64,000 nt of DNA, taken from RGIG9115 sp045649825. GTDB lineage: Bacteria > Bacillota > Clostridia > UBA1381. Made by a program: the position numbers and the translations under genes. The notes below the pieces were generated by a model. It did no database searches and was not told where the DNA came from. It saw only the letters and a program-made list of their open reading frames with translations. Below, in pieces: positions 31,959 through 40,077 of the stretch; position 1 is the first letter of the stretch, and the number at the start of each line of letters is the position of its first letter. Location of the stretch: assembly GCA_045649825.1 (NCBI GenBank), contig JAZRQO010000023.1, positions 62,001 through 126,000 on the forward strand, in the 5' to 3' direction.

Positions 31959-33503
31959 TTATTTAACTATAAGGGTTTCTCCGGTCATCTCGGCAGGCTT
32001 ATCAAGTCCCATAAGGTCGAGCATTGTGGGGCAGAGGTCTGCAAGCTTACCCTTTTTAAGCTCTACATCGCCTGCACCCATAACGATTAGAGGAACAGGG
32101 TTTGTTGTATGAGCAGTGAACACGTCGTTTGTTTCGGGGTCAACCATGCAGTCTGCGTTTCCGTGGTCGGCAGTAATAAGGATTTTACCATCCTTTGCAC
32201 GAAGAGCATCAACAACCTTGCCCAGACATTCGTCAACTGCTTCAACTGCAGCCTTTGCTGCATCGAACACGCCTGTGTGTCCAACCATGTCACAGTTTGC
32301 GAAGTTGAGGATGATGCAGTCGTACTTGTCTTCGTTTATAAGCTCAACACAAGCATCTGCGACTTTGTATGCACTCATTTCGGGCTGCATATCGTATGTT
32401 GCAACTTTGGGAGAAGCAATAAGCTTTCTGTCCTCACCCTCATACTGATTTTCAACGCCACCGTTAAAGAAGAAGGTAACGTGAGCATATTTTTCAGTTT
32501 CAGCTATTCTGAGCTGTGTAAGACCTTTCTTTGAAATATATTCTCCGAAAGTATTTGTAAGTGATTCGGGCTTGAATGCAACGTCAACATTTGGCATTGA
32601 AGCGTCATACTGAGTCATACAAACATAGTAAAGGGGAAGAAGCTCACGGTTGAAGCCTGTAAATTCGGGGTCAACGAGAGTTCTTGTGATTTCTCTTGCG
32701 CGGTCGGGACGGAAGTTGAAGAATATAACAGAGTCGTTTGCAGAAATGCTGCCAACGGGAGCACCGTTCTTTGTAACAACTGCAGGGATGATGAATTCGT
32801 CGGTGATTGCTGCACCGTTTTCGTCAAGTGTTTCGTATGACTTTTTCATCATTGCCTGAATGTCCTCGCAGAAAACACCGTTACTGCGGACTGCGGCATT
32901 GTATGCCTTTTCAACTCTGTTCCAGTTTGTATCTCTGTCCATTGCGTAGTATCTGCCCATTACGGTTGCAATTTCGCCTACACCTGCTTTGTCAAGATAG
33001 TCCTGAAGCTGCTGGAGATAGCCTGCACCGCTTGTGGGAGAAACGTCACGTCCGTCCATAATGCAGTGGATATATACTTTTTTAAGACCTGCAGTTTTTG
33101 CAAGGTCGATAAGGCCGAACAAATGCTCAATATGGCTGTGAACACCACCGTCAGATAAAAGTCCCATAAAGTGAAGAGCAGAATCGTTTTTCTTGCAGTT
33201 TTCAACTGCCTTTATGAGTGCGGCATTTTCAAAGAAGTCGCCGTCCTTGATTGATTTTGTAATTCTTGTTAGCTCCTGATAAACAACACGTCCTGCACCG
33301 ATATTTGTGTGACCAACCTCGGAGTTACCCATCTGGCCTTCGGGAAGTCCAACACTCATACCGCTTGCATAAAGAATGGTATTGGGGTAGTCGGCAAAAT
33401 ATGAATCAAGATTCGGAGTGTTTGCCGCTTTGATTGCATTGCCCGCTACTGTGTCGTTAATACCGTAGCCGTCAAGAATGATTAAAGCAATTGGTTTTTT
33501 CAT
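31959..33503 (-). CDS. gpmI: Phosphoglycerate mutase, 2,3-bisphosphoglycerate-independent
   Basis: The 514-residue enzyme converts 3- to 2-phosphoglycerate with two manganese ions. The metal-binding start IALIILDGYGIND and the catalytic serine region LPEGQMGNSEVGHTNIGAGR near residue 55 are visible, as are HCIMDGRDVSPTSGAGYLQ near residue 150 and the C-terminal ILITADHGNADCM near residue 450. Length is typical. It is the last gene of the pgk-tpiA-gpmI unit, separated from tpiA by 291 bp that hold a palindrome and a hairpin repeat. Confidence 0.96.
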   Translation of the reverse strand: MKKPIALIILDGYGINDTVAGNAIKAANTPNLDSYFADYPNTILYASGMSVGLPEGQMGNSEVGHTNIGAGRVVYQELTRITKSIKDGDFFENAALIKAVENCKKNDSALHFMGLLSDGGVHSHIEHLFGLIDLAKTAGLKKVYIHCIMDGRDVSPTSGAGYLQQLQDYLDKAGVGEIATVMGRYYAMDRDTNWNRVEKAYNAAVRSNGVFCEDIQAMMKKSYETLDENGAAITDEFIIPAVVTKNGAPVGSISANDSVIFFNFRPDRAREITRTLVDPEFTGFNRELLPLYYVCMTQYDASMPNVDVAFKPESLTNTFGEYISKKGLTQLRIAETEKYAHVTFFFNGGVENQYEGEDRKLIASPKVATYDMQPEMSAYKVADACVELINEDKYDCIILNFANCDMVGHTGVFDAAKAAVEAVDECLGKVVDALRAKDGKILITADHGNADCMVDPETNDVFTAHTTNPVPLIVMGAGDVELKKGKLADLCPTMLDLMGLDKPAEMTGETLIVK

Positions 33504-33531
33504 TTTGATATCCTTTCGTTATTACATAAAT

Positions 33532-33565
33532 AAAAATGTGGCAAAACAGGAACGTCCCATGCCAC
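33532..33565. repeat. REP-like palindrome before gpmI
   Basis: GTGGCA (33538-33543) pairs with TGCCAC (33560-33565). The stretch from 33532 to 33558 matches, with one mismatch, the complement of a segment inside the gene at 40.3-42.3 kb (41679-41708). Confidence 0.65.
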
Positions 33566-33570
33566 TGAGA

Positions 33571-33783
33571 GGGTTGTAAAAAAATAGTGCAGAATGGATA
33601 AACCGAAGAGAAATGCGACTTGTCGTATTTCTCCCTGCCCGAAGGCGTACGCGTGTACGTCGAGTGGTAAGGTTTATTCATAGTTAAATGGCATAATATA
33701 GTAGAAATCCGCAATTCTGCGGATTTCTACCTTATGTTGAATATTTAATATTAAAGGCCATTTAACGGTCTGTGCATTTTTTG
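33571..33783. repeat. Modular hairpin repeat, copy C (between tpiA and gpmI)
   Basis: Ends GTAAAAAAATAGTGCAGAA and GGTCTGTGCATTTTTT are inverted partners. Inner blocks match copy B in order: hairpin GAAATGCGAC-TT-GTCGTATTTC, core GCCCGAAGGCGTAC-GCGT-GTACGTCGAG, TAAATGGC, hairpin TAGAAATCCGC/GCGGATTTCTA, and GGCCATTTAACGG. The hairpin arms differ in sequence from copy B although their position is kept. Confidence 0.85.
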
Positions 33784-33794
33784 GCGCCCCGTCT

Positions 33795-34547
33795 TTATTT
33801 AGCAGCTGCAACTATTGTAGCAAAGTCTGCAGATTTAAGTGATGCACCGCCTATAAGACCACCGTCGATGTTTGCCTTTGCGAGAAGACCTGCACAGTTA
33901 GCAGCGTTCATTGAACCGCCGTACTGAATTGTGATTTCCTTTGCAGTAGCTGCATCATAAAGACCGGAAAGTACTTCTCTTATAGCGCCGCAAACTTCTT
34001 CTGCCTGGTCGTCTGTAGCAGTTTTACCTGTTCCGATTGCCCAGATAGGCTCGTAAGCAACTACAACCTTCTTTGCGTCATCTGCATTGATGTTTGCAAA
34101 TGCTTTCTTAATCTGGATTGTGATTAAGTCCATTGTAATACCTGCTTCTCTCTGCTCAAGGCTTTCACCGCAGCATACGATAGGCACAAGACCCTTTTCA
34201 AGAGCCTTCTTTGTTTTAAGATTAACAGTTTCGTCTGTTTCGTTGTTGTATTCACGTCTTTCGCTGTGACCGATAATAACGTAGTCAACACCAAGGTCGA
34301 CGAGCATATCGGCACTTACTTCACCTGTAAATGCACCCTTGTCCTCAAAGTGAAGGTTTTCAGCACCGATTTTAACGTGTGTACCTGCAGCTGCTCTTAC
34401 AGCTTCGCTGAGGTTTACATAAGGTGTGCAACAAACAACTTCACAAGCTGCACCCTTTGTAGCTTCAACAACTTCCTTAACATAGTCATATGTTTCAGAA
34501 GGAAGCTTGTTCATTTTCCAGTTACCTGCAATAATGTATTTACCCAT
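33795..34547 (-). CDS. tpiA: Triosephosphate isomerase
   Basis: The 250-residue TIM-barrel enzyme interconverts dihydroxyacetone phosphate and glyceraldehyde-3-phosphate. It starts KYIIAGNWKMNKL, has the electrophilic His in VIIGHSERRE near residue 93, the catalytic Glu in VVAYEPIWAIGTGKTATDDQ near residue 163, and the phosphate loop near the end (YGGSMNAANCAGLL, GGLIGGASL). It lies between pgk and gpmI, and each gap contains a copy of the hairpin repeat. A GGAGAATT site precedes the ATG. Confidence 0.97.
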   Translation of the reverse strand: MGKYIIAGNWKMNKLPSETYDYVKEVVEATKGAACEVVCCTPYVNLSEAVRAAAGTHVKIGAENLHFEDKGAFTGEVSADMLVDLGVDYVIIGHSERREYNNETDETVNLKTKKALEKGLVPIVCCGESLEQREAGITMDLITIQIKKAFANINADDAKKVVVAYEPIWAIGTGKTATDDQAEEVCGAIREVLSGLYDAATAKEITIQYGGSMNAANCAGLLAKANIDGGLIGGASLKSADFATIVAAAK

Positions 34548-34580
34548 AATTAATTCTCCTTACAAATCAAAGTTTGTACG

Positions 34581-34658
34581 AGGATGTATAAAAATTCACA
34601 CACCATTCAATGGCAAGCCATCGAATTACGTCCGTTCTGCACTATTTTTCTCCATCCT
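34581..34658. repeat. Modular hairpin repeat, copy D (78-bp minimal form, between pgk and tpiA)
   Basis: It is bounded by AGGATG and CATCCT. Left end ATAAAAATTCACACACCATT and right end GTTCTGCACTATTTTT are the family ends. The core and both hairpins are missing, so this looks like an internally deleted copy. A TACAAA/TTTGTA hairpin precedes it. Confidence 0.75.
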
Positions 34659-34697
34659 GCCAAGCTTGTTAATTATTCATTATTAATTATTCATTAC

Positions 34698-34716
34698 GGG
34701 GCAGTAAAACTGCCCC
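34698..34716. other. Hairpin after pgk
   Basis: GGGGCAGT/ACTGCCCC with an AAAA-type loop lies 20 bp after the pgk stop. There is no T run on the minus strand, so it more likely stabilises mRNA or attenuates than terminates. Low-complexity ATTATTCATT repeats precede it. Confidence 0.5.
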
Positions 34717-34735
34717 GATAACAAATTCAATGCTA

Positions 34736-35932
34736 TTATTTGTCGCCGATTGCAACAATTCCGGGGAGGTCTTTGCCTTCGAGGAATTCCATTGATGCGC
34801 CGCCACCTGTTGAGATGTGGCTCATCTTGTCGCCAAGGCCTGCCTGGTTAACAGCTGCAACACTGTCACCGCCGCCAATGATTGTTGTAGCGTCAATCTC
34901 TGCAAGTACAGCTGCGATTGCATTTGTACCCTTTGCGAAGTTAGGCATTTCAAATACGCCCATAGGACCGTTCCATACAACAGACTTAGCTTCTTTAACT
35001 GCTTCTGAGAAGAGCTTAATTGTTTCAGGTCCGATGTCAAGTCCCTGCCATCCGTCTTCAATTCCGCCTTCAGCTACTACCTTTGATTCAGCATCGTTGT
35101 CAAATGCTTTTGCAACTACTGTATCAACAGGTATAAGGAGCTTAACGCCCTTTGCAGCAGCCTTTTCCATCATTTCCTTTGCATAGTCGATGTAGTCGCT
35201 CTCAAGGAGTGAATCGCCAACGCCCATGCCCTTAGCAGCCATAAATGTGTATGCCATACCGCCGCCGATGATGAGTGTATCAACCTTTTCAAGAAGGTTG
35301 TTGATAACTGAAATCTTACTTGATACCTTTGAACCGCCGAGGATAGCCACGAGAGGTCTTACAGGATCGTTAACTGCATTTCCGAGGAAGTCGATTTCCT
35401 TTTTGATAAGGTAACCGCAAGCAGCTGTTTTGATATATTTTGTAACACCAACGTTTGAGCAGTGTGCTCTGTGAGCTGTACCGAATGCATCGTTTACGAA
35501 TACTTCAGCAAGTGAAGCAAGCTCTTCACTGAACTCGTCAATGTTCTTTGTTTCTTCTTTTCTGTAACGTGTGTTCTGGAGAAGAACAACGTCGCCTTCA
35601 TTCATAGCGGCAACTGCTGCCTTTGCATTTTCGCCTACAACATTGTCGTCAGCGGCAAATACAACTTCCTTGCCGAGCTTCTCGGAAAGGCTCTTTGCAA
35701 CAGGTGCAAGTGAAAGTGAAGGAACAGGCTCGCCCTTGGGCTTGCCCATATGTGAGCAAAGGATAACCTTTGCACCTTTTTCTATAAGGTACTTGATTGT
35801 GGGGAGAGCGCCGACAATTCTGTTCTCATCTGTGATATTGCCGTTCTCATCCAGGGGTACGTTAAAGTCGCATCTTACCAATACTTTTTTGCCTGCAACT
35901 TCAATGTCTTCAACTGTGAGCTTATTAAACAT
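34736..35932 (-). CDS. pgk: Phosphoglycerate kinase
   Basis: The 398-residue enzyme makes ATP from 1,3-bisphosphoglycerate. It shows KKVLVRCDFNVPLDENGNIT near residue 14 (the PGK signature), the substrate region ILCSHMGKPKGEP near residue 58, SNVGVTKYIKT near residue 160, KVSSKISVINNLLEKVDTLI near residue 200, and the nucleotide-binding end IIGGGDSVAAVNQAG. The ATG at 35932 follows GGAGGAATTAAA, and a longer upstream frame would start within the promoter region. It is the first gene of the operon. Confidence 0.97.
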   Translation of the reverse strand: MFNKLTVEDIEVAGKKVLVRCDFNVPLDENGNITDENRIVGALPTIKYLIEKGAKVILCSHMGKPKGEPVPSLSLAPVAKSLSEKLGKEVVFAADDNVVGENAKAAVAAMNEGDVVLLQNTRYRKEETKNIDEFSEELASLAEVFVNDAFGTAHRAHCSNVGVTKYIKTAACGYLIKKEIDFLGNAVNDPVRPLVAILGGSKVSSKISVINNLLEKVDTLIIGGGMAYTFMAAKGMGVGDSLLESDYIDYAKEMMEKAAAKGVKLLIPVDTVVAKAFDNDAESKVVAEGGIEDGWQGLDIGPETIKLFSEAVKEAKSVVWNGPMGVFEMPNFAKGTNAIAAVLAEIDATTIIGGGDSVAAVNQAGLGDKMSHISTGGGASMEFLEGKDLPGIVAIGDK

Positions 35933-35983
35933 TTTAATTCCTCCGTTTATGTTTTTTTCGGGAGCATACTCCCACATAATTCT

Positions 35984-36012
35984 ATTGTACAACAAACAAG
36001 AAATTTTTTCAA
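35984..36012 (-). promoter_or_regulatory. Promoter of the pgk-tpiA-gpmI operon
   Basis: On the minus strand, TTGAAA (36012-36007) and TACAAT (35989-35984) are 17 bp apart. The leader carries a small GGGAG/CTCCC hairpin (35960-35973). Confidence 0.7.
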
Positions 36013-36066
36013 GATATTTTTAAAATTTCCCAAACTAAATTTGAAATAGTTTTTGATAATTTTTTG

Positions 36067-37044
36067 TCAATTATGCACTATTAAGGCAATATTCAGGATA
36101 TTTTGAATGTCGTCGTTACTTATTTCAATATCCGACGCCCTCAGGGATGTTTCCGCGTGGGTTTTGTTCTTAAGTCCAAGAATGGGAACGGTGTTAAAAT
36201 CATCAATGGAGGTAAGAACTGCCGAAACTGCCTCGGTTACAGTACAATCGTATTTTATTGCAATTTTTTTGAGTAGGTCAAATATTTTGCGGCTTTGGGG
36301 GTTGTCGTACCGTTCTGCTGCTTTGGGGCTGAGTGTAGCCCCTGTATCAAGCTTTGAGAAATATCCCTTGGACTGCGCCGAGAATGCAAAAACATTAATA
36401 TTTTCGTTTTTGTAAAACTCGTAGCTGTCTCTGTCCATGATTGACAGTGTGGGGTCTATAAGGTGAATGTTGGGACGTGCAAGCCCGAACTGAATCTGGC
36501 TCGAGGTAATGGGTGCGAGCTTGTGAGATTTGCAATATTCAGCCGCTTCTTTTACCCGTCGGGGACTCCAGTTTGATAGCCCGACGCTACGTGTTTTACC
36601 ACTTTTTACAAGCTTATCGAGAGTTTCCATTATTGGTGCAACAGGCAGGTTTTCATTATCACGGTGAAGAAAATATATATCCACGTAATCTGTTCCGAGA
36701 TTTGAAAGGCTTTGCTCAATATCGGACATGATTTCCTTTTCCGAAAGTCGTGAAATGTCCATATGCCCCATAGGGGGATGTCCGCCCTTTGTGGATATTA
36801 TAAGGTCGTGGCGGTTGCCTCGAGCTTTGAGCCATCTTCCGATTATTTTTTCGCTGCGGCTTTTTTCGCCCGGCGCCCAGTCGTTATATGAAAGAGCAGT
36901 GTCGATAAGAGTGCCCCCTGCCTCCGTAAAACTGTCAAGCACCTCCCGTGAAGTTTCCTCCGTCATAGGCTCTCCCATAGAGTCTGTTCCAAGGGCAAGC
37001 TTGCTGACTTTAATATCTGTTCCGTCAAGTTTTATATACTTCAT
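36067..37044 (-). CDS. Aldo/keto reductase
   Basis: The 325-residue NADPH-dependent oxidoreductase has a TIM-barrel AKR fold. The catalytic tetrad can be placed: Asp in GGTLIDTALSYNDWAPGEK with the Tyr shortly after (near residue 53), Lys in IISTKGGHPPMG near 83, and His in DIYFLHRDNENLP near residue 125. The cofactor end is VPILGLKNKTHAETSLRASD. Substrate is unknown. It lies after the pgk promoter region on the same strand and is likely monocistronic. Confidence 0.9.
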   Translation of the reverse strand: MKYIKLDGTDIKVSKLALGTDSMGEPMTEETSREVLDSFTEAGGTLIDTALSYNDWAPGEKSRSEKIIGRWLKARGNRHDLIISTKGGHPPMGHMDISRLSEKEIMSDIEQSLSNLGTDYVDIYFLHRDNENLPVAPIMETLDKLVKSGKTRSVGLSNWSPRRVKEAAEYCKSHKLAPITSSQIQFGLARPNIHLIDPTLSIMDRDSYEFYKNENINVFAFSAQSKGYFSKLDTGATLSPKAAERYDNPQSRKIFDLLKKIAIKYDCTVTEAVSAVLTSIDDFNTVPILGLKNKTHAETSLRASDIEISNDDIQNILNIALIVHN

Positions 37045-37348
37045 TGCTTTTTGTTCCTTTCCGCCCTGATATTACGTTTTGGATCAGCTTGTGATTAGTA
37101 TTCATAACATGAAATGGGAATGTGTATTGTAATTTTATGTTTGTATAAAGTTTAAGTCTATTCTATCATAGTTTTTACCTAAAAGCAATGCTTTTACATT
37201 TTTATATTAAATTTGGTCAGGAAGGAATGTGTAAAAACAGTAAAGATAGGTCCGAATATTAGAACTCCTTTTTTGTACTAAAGTGATAAAACACTGCAGT
37301 GTTAAATTAATGAAAGTTATACATAATGTAGGAAAGTGGGTTTTGGGG
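37045..37348. other. Intergenic region with a 14-bp palindrome
   Basis: The AT-rich gap upstream of the amino-acid ABC promoter has no gene. AACACTGCAGTGTT (37290-37303) is a perfect palindrome 46 bp before the -35 box and could be an operator. Nothing else was recognised. Confidence 0.45.
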
Positions 37349-37377
37349 TTGACTTTAATGTGGTAAAGTGTTAAAAT
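37349..37377 (+). promoter_or_regulatory. Promoter of the amino-acid ABC operon
   Basis: TTGACT (37349-37354) and TAAAAT (37372-37377) are 17 bp apart, 40 bp before the first gene. Confidence 0.7.
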
Positions 37378-37418
37378 GCAACCATAATAATGCGTTTTAC
37401 GAAAGGAAGTAAATCAAT

Positions 37419-38210
37419 ATGAAAAAGTTTTTATCAATTATTCTTGCAGGCATGATGGCAGTTGCAATGACTGCTTGTTCATCAGCTCCCACAAACGACA
37501 CAACAGCTGATTCTGATATGGACTACATAAACGGAAACGGCAAAATGGTTATCGGCTACACAATTTATGAGCCTATGAACTATGAAGAAAACGGCGAACT
37601 CACAGGATTTGATACAGAGTTTGCAGAAGCAGTTTGTGAAAAGCTCGGCGTTGAGCCTGAATTCGTTGTAATCGACTGGGACAATAAGTTCCTTGAACTC
37701 GAATCAAAGAGTATTGACTGTATCTGGAACGGTATGACAATCACAGACGAAGCAAAGCTTAACGCTTCAGTATCTGTTCCTTATGTTAAGAATGCACAGG
37801 TTGTAGTTGCAAAGGCAGACAAGGCAGCAGAGCTTAAGTCTGTTGAAGACCTCAAGGGTCTCAGCTTCGCAGCAGAAGCAGGTTCAGCAGGTGAAGCTGC
37901 AATCAAAGACAACGGTCTTGACGAAAAGTATGTTGCAGCATCAGCTCAGACAGATGCACTTCTCGAAGTAATGAGCGGCTCAGCAGATGCTTGTGTAATC
38001 GACATCACAATGGCAAACGCTATGACAGGCGAAGGAACAAGCTATGAATCACTTGCTTCCGCACTTGAGCTTACAACAGAAGAATACGGTATCGCATTCA
38101 GAAAAGACTCTGATGTAACAGCAAAGGTTAACGAAATCATAGACGAGCTTGTTGCAGACGGTACACTTACAGCTCTTGCTGAAAAGTACAGCCTTACACT
38201 CGCTGAATAA
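37419..38210 (+). CDS. Amino-acid ABC transporter substrate-binding lipoprotein
   Basis: The 263-residue protein has a lipoprotein signal peptide (FLSIILAGMMAVAMTACSS, lipobox MTAC with lipidated Cys20). The rest is a family 3 solute-binding domain, with GKMVIGYTIYEPMNYEENGE, LTGFDTEFAEAVCEKLGVEP and FLELESKSIDCIWNGMTIT near residue 88, which carries the amino-acid-binding residues. It captures an amino acid outside the membrane and delivers it to the permease gene 65 bp downstream. The exact amino acid cannot be read. Confidence 0.93.
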   Translation: MKKFLSIILAGMMAVAMTACSSAPTNDTTADSDMDYINGNGKMVIGYTIYEPMNYEENGELTGFDTEFAEAVCEKLGVEPEFVVIDWDNKFLELESKSIDCIWNGMTITDEAKLNASVSVPYVKNAQVVVAKADKAAELKSVEDLKGLSFAAEAGSAGEAAIKDNGLDEKYVAASAQTDALLEVMSGSADACVIDITMANAMTGEGTSYESLASALELTTEEYGIAFRKDSDVTAKVNEIIDELVADGTLTALAEKYSLTLAE

Positions 38211-38220
38211 TATAGTTTGT

Positions 38221-38250
38221 AAAGGGACTGTTGCTTGCAACAGCCCCTTT
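38221..38250 (+). other. Intercistronic hairpin between binding protein and permease
   Basis: AAAGGG-CTGTTGC pairs with GCAACAG-CCCTTT (one mismatch, TT loop). Without a long T run it may protect the upstream mRNA or attenuate, as is common when a binding protein is made in excess. Confidence 0.6.
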
Positions 38251-38275
38251 GAACTCTTAGAAAGGTAATATACAT

Positions 38276-38989
38276 ATGGGAGTTTCATTTGCAGAGGTTA
38301 ACCTCAGCTTATTGCAGGGGTTTGGAACAACTCTTAAAATATTTGCACTTACCCTGCTTTTTGCTCTGCCCCTTGGGCTTATTATAAGCTTCGGCTCAAT
38401 GAGTAAATTCAAGCCCCTTAAATGGGTTATAAAGGGGTTTATATGGATTATCAGAGGGACTCCTCTGATGCTACAGCTCATAGTTATATACTACGGTCCC
38501 GGACTTCTCGGCAATATGGCACAGCGGATGATTTCAGGCGGTACACTTAATCCCTTTATCGGGTGGGTTTCTACCTGGACCGTGCCTGAGAGATTTTTTG
38601 CGGTTATAGTTGCTTTTGTTATAAACTATGCCTGTTATTTTTCAGAAATCTACCGCGGAGGTATAGAGAGCATTTCAAAAGGTCAATACGAAGCGGGACA
38701 GGTTCTCGGTATGACTAAGGTGCAGATTTTCTTCAAGGTGGTACTTCTTCAGGTTGTAAAGCGTATTGTACCTCCTATGAGTAATGAAATTATAACGCTT
38801 GTTAAGGATACGTCTCTTGCACGTATCATAATGGTTTATGAAATAATTTGGAACGCTCAGAAGTTTATAAAAAGTGACGGCTTGCTGTGGCCCTTGTTCT
38901 ATACAGCCGTGTTCTACCTTGTATTCTGTGGCGTGCTCACAATTCTTTTCGGATATATCGAAAAGAAGCTGAGCTATTTCCGAAGCTGA
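38276..38989 (+). CDS. Amino-acid ABC transporter permease
   Basis: The 237-residue permease of the polar amino-acid family has five predicted membrane helices. The segment IWIIRGTPLMLQLIVIYYGP near residue 60 is the family signature, and the EAA-type loop EAGQVLGMTKVQIFFKVVLL lies near residue 140. It forms the channel as a homodimer with the next gene product as ATPase. The gene follows the binding protein by 65 bp and precedes the ATPase by 15 bp. Confidence 0.94.
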   Translation: MGVSFAEVNLSLLQGFGTTLKIFALTLLFALPLGLIISFGSMSKFKPLKWVIKGFIWIIRGTPLMLQLIVIYYGPGLLGNMAQRMISGGTLNPFIGWVSTWTVPERFFAVIVAFVINYACYFSEIYRGGIESISKGQYEAGQVLGMTKVQIFFKVVLLQVVKRIVPPMSNEIITLVKDTSLARIIMVYEIIWNAQKFIKSDGLLWPLFYTAVFYLVFCGVLTILFGYIEKKLSYFRS

Positions 38990-39004
38990 CAGGAGGTGCC
39001 GAAA

Positions 39005-39790
39005 ATGTCTGTTTTAGAAGTAAAAAACATCTGTAAAAGCTTTGGTGATTTCAAGGTTTTGAAGGGTATAGATTTTTCTATGGAGCAAGGCGAGGTTATA
39101 TCAGTTATCGGCTCTTCCGGAAGTGGCAAAACTACTCTGCTTCGTTGCATCAACTTTCTTGAAACTGCTGATAAAGGTCAGATTCTTGTTGACGGAGAAG
39201 TGATTTTTGATGCGGAGAACAAAGAACATTTAAGTCCAAAAGCACTTCGTAAGTGTCAGCTCTATTTCGGTCTTGTGTTTCAGTCTTTTAATCTGTTTCC
39301 TCAGTACAACGTACTTGAGAATGTTACTCTGGCGCCTATGCTCCTTGCAAAGGAACGCCCTGATTACAAGCAGAAAAAGCACGAAATCGCAGAGGAAATA
39401 AAAAAGGAGGCAATTGCCCTTCTCACGCGTGTGGGGCTTGCCGATAAGCTTGAAAATTACCCTTGTGAGCTTTCAGGCGGTCAGCAGCAGAGAGTATCAA
39501 TCGCACGCGCCCTTGCAATGAAGCCCAAAATCCTCTTCTTTGACGAACCCACATCTGCTCTCGACCCTGAGCTGACAGGTGAAATTCTGAAGGTTATCAA
39601 AGACCTTTCAAGTCAGAATATAACAATGGTTATCGTAACTCACGAAATTGAGTTTGCAAAGCATGTGTCCGACCGCATCATCTTTATGGATGGAGGTGTG
39701 GTAGCAGAGCAGGGAACGCCCGAGGAAGTTCTCGACAATCCTCAGAACGAGCGTACCCGTGCATTTTTAAGTAAGCTTATAGAAAGGTGA
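39005..39790 (+). CDS. Amino-acid ABC transporter ATP-binding protein
   Basis: The 261-residue ATPase shows Walker A GSSGSGKTTLLRCINFLE near residue 35, a Q-loop FQSFNLFPQYNVLENVTLAP, the signature LSGGQQQRVSIARALAMKP near residue 150, Walker B ILFFDEPTSALDPE and the H-loop IVTHEIEFAKHVSD. It fits the GlnQ/HisP type. The ATG at 39005 sits behind AGGAGGT. A GTG inside that site would be an unlikely start. It completes the three-gene importer. Confidence 0.95.
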   Translation: MSVLEVKNICKSFGDFKVLKGIDFSMEQGEVISVIGSSGSGKTTLLRCINFLETADKGQILVDGEVIFDAENKEHLSPKALRKCQLYFGLVFQSFNLFPQYNVLENVTLAPMLLAKERPDYKQKKHEIAEEIKKEAIALLTRVGLADKLENYPCELSGGQQQRVSIARALAMKPKILFFDEPTSALDPELTGEILKVIKDLSSQNITMVIVTHEIEFAKHVSDRIIFMDGGVVAEQGTPEEVLDNPQNERTRAFLSKLIER

Positions 39791-39795
39791 TTAAT

Positions 39796-40077
39796 ATGAC
39801 ATTGAAAAACGAAGAAACAAAAAAACTTTTTGATGCCATACTCTCTCTTAAAACTCAGGACGATTGTTCTAAGTTTTTTGAGGATATATGCACCATCAAA
39901 GAGCTTCAGTCTATGGCGCAGCGTCTTGAGGTCGCAGACCTTTTAAGGCAGAAAAAAACATTCTCCGAAATAGTTTCGCAAACAGGAGCATCCACAGCAA
40001 CTATTTCAAGAGTAAACAAGTGCCTGATGTATGGGCCGGGAGGTTATCACTTAGTTTTAGATTCTTTTAAAGATTGA
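39796..40077 (+). CDS. yerC: TrpR-like regulator YerC/YecD
   Basis: The 93-residue protein belongs to the YerC family of TrpR-like helix-turn-helix regulators. It has KLFDAILSLKTQDDCSKFFE, ICTIKELQSMAQRLEVADLL and the DNA-recognition segment TFSEIVSQTGASTATISRVN near residues 58-77. The ATG at 39796 is preceded by GAAAGGTGA, so the gene begins 6 nt after the ATPase stop and is probably co-transcribed with the importer, which it may regulate. The 3' end runs directly into a tandem repeat. Confidence 0.88.
   Translation: MTLKNEETKKLFDAILSLKTQDDCSKFFEDICTIKELQSMAQRLEVADLLRQKKTFSEIVSQTGASTATISRVNKCLMYGPGGYHLVLDSFKD

Noticed and set aside
37045..37348. T-box or amino-acid riboswitch before the amino-acid importer
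   Set aside because: No T-box sequence (GGGTGGNACCGCG-like) or known aptamer was found, and the promoter lies only 40 bp before the gene.
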